A DNA stretch of 61,849 bases from Bacillus sp. AFS041924 (GTDB lineage: Bacteria > Bacillota > Bacilli > Bacillales > Bacillaceae_G), in the NCBI RefSeq assembly GCF_002577195.1, contig NZ_NULG01000045.1, positions 1-61,849 on the forward strand, read 5' to 3'. Below, piece after piece: positions 61,574-61,849 of the stretch. The position numbers were made by a program, and so were the translations under genes. How positions within the stretch are numbered: position 1 is the first letter of the stretch; every line of letters starts with the position of its first letter. The notes beneath the pieces were generated by a model. That model was not told the origin of the DNA and made no database searches. It worked only from the letters and a program-made list of their open reading frames with translations.

Positions 61574-61849
61574 GGATTCGCAAATAAAAAGTCGAATCGC
61601 AATTAAATTCTGGGAATCGCAAATAAAGAAGGCGAATCGCAATTAAATTCTGGGAATCGCAAATAAAAAAGGCAAATCGCAATTAAAAACTGGGAATCGC
61701 AAATAAAATCTGAGAATCGCAAATAAAAAAGGCGAATCGCAATTAAAATTGAGGAATCGCAAATAAAAAAGGCGAATCGCAATTAAAATCTGGGATCGCA
61801 AATAAAAAAGGCGAATCGCAATTAAAAACTGGGAATCGCAAATAAAAAA
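61574..61849. repeat. 20-bp-period (40-bp dimer) repeat array reaching the window edge
   Basis: GAATCGCAA recurs every 20 bases (starts 61594, 61614, 61634, 61654, 61674, 61694, 61714, 61734, 61754, 61774 and on), with one single-base loss near 61794. Two alternating unit types, GAATCGCAAATAAAAAAGGC and GAATCGCAATTAAAATCTGG, form a 40-base dimer. The array follows the CapA-like gene and continues past the end of the window. Confidence 0.88.

Noticed and set aside
61574-61849. CRISPR array
   Set aside because: Repeats are 20 bases with no unique spacers, and no cas genes are present. The same holds for the 52-base arrays.

Overview
The window is AT-rich DNA from an endospore-forming member of the Bacillaceae (Bacillus sensu lato; the genus cannot be fixed from sequence alone). 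Evidence: two complete gerA-gerB-gerC germinant-receptor operons plus a solitary gerA, CotF-, CotS- and CotSA-type spore coat genes, a small acid-soluble-spore-protein-like gene, GGAGG-type ribosome sites with frequent TTG starts, and typical Bacillus housekeeping-type genes (yhjB/yhjC-like, MoxR/DUF58 operon, Vpr-like protease). I saw no rRNA, tRNA, CRISPR array, phage module or transposase.

Layout. 1-99: tail of a fibronectin-III-like surface protein. 380-4910: a LysR regulator facing a ger operon. 5224-8883: a three-subunit molybdenum hydroxylase (xanthine dehydrogenase family). 8866-10854: two small membrane or hydrophobic proteins and an AI-2E-family permease. 10896-13790: LysR divergent from a solitary gerA. 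13846-14048: a decayed alkylsulfatase-like relic. 14784-16851: lysine-type amino acid permease and two small coat proteins. 16894-18938: a TetR regulator, a truncated amidohydrolase and an agmatinase-type ureohydrolase, tied together by similar operators. 19063-21864: a SASP-like gene, a 52-bp repeat array, a small membrane protein and an acyl-CoA synthetase. 21923-25518: TetR divergent from kynureninase plus permease, with a doubled operator over the promoter. 25981-31334: alpha/beta hydrolase, a novel-looking regulator, and an M20 amidohydrolase/DUF3311/SSS transporter operon. 31393-35520: a large Vpr-like protease ending in cohesin-like and dockerin-like modules. 36549-41609: CotS-like protein facing a second ger operon that begins with an unannotated 41-residue membrane peptide. 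41933-51878: a TPR regulator and a coat-polysaccharide region (UDP-glucuronate epimerase, CotS kinase-like, CotSA glycosyltransferase, GtaB, Ugd, a second glycosyltransferase and a HipA-like kinase). 52263-56274: an RpiR-controlled operon that matches the D- to L-amino-acid conversion pathway through N-succinyl intermediates. 56703-60058: MoxR/DUF58/membrane operon. 60384-61556: CapA-like lipoprotein.

How they work together. Much of the window concerns the spore: sensing germinants, coat proteins and probably a uronic-acid coat polysaccharide made from UDP-glucose by GtaB, Ugd and the 4-epimerase. The rest is nitrogen and amino-acid scavenging (kynurenine, agmatine-like guanidino compounds, acylated amino acids, D-amino acids, purine- or heteroaromatic-type compounds), each with a local regulator.

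The most unusual structure is not a gene. Six intergenic arrays of short repeats with strict periods (21 bp three times, 52 bp twice, 20/40 bp once) lie between transcription units. The two 52-bp arrays are the same family 37 kb apart with the palindromic core inverted, and two of the 21-bp arrays are related but inverted. All periods are close to whole numbers of DNA helical turns. Their role is unknown.
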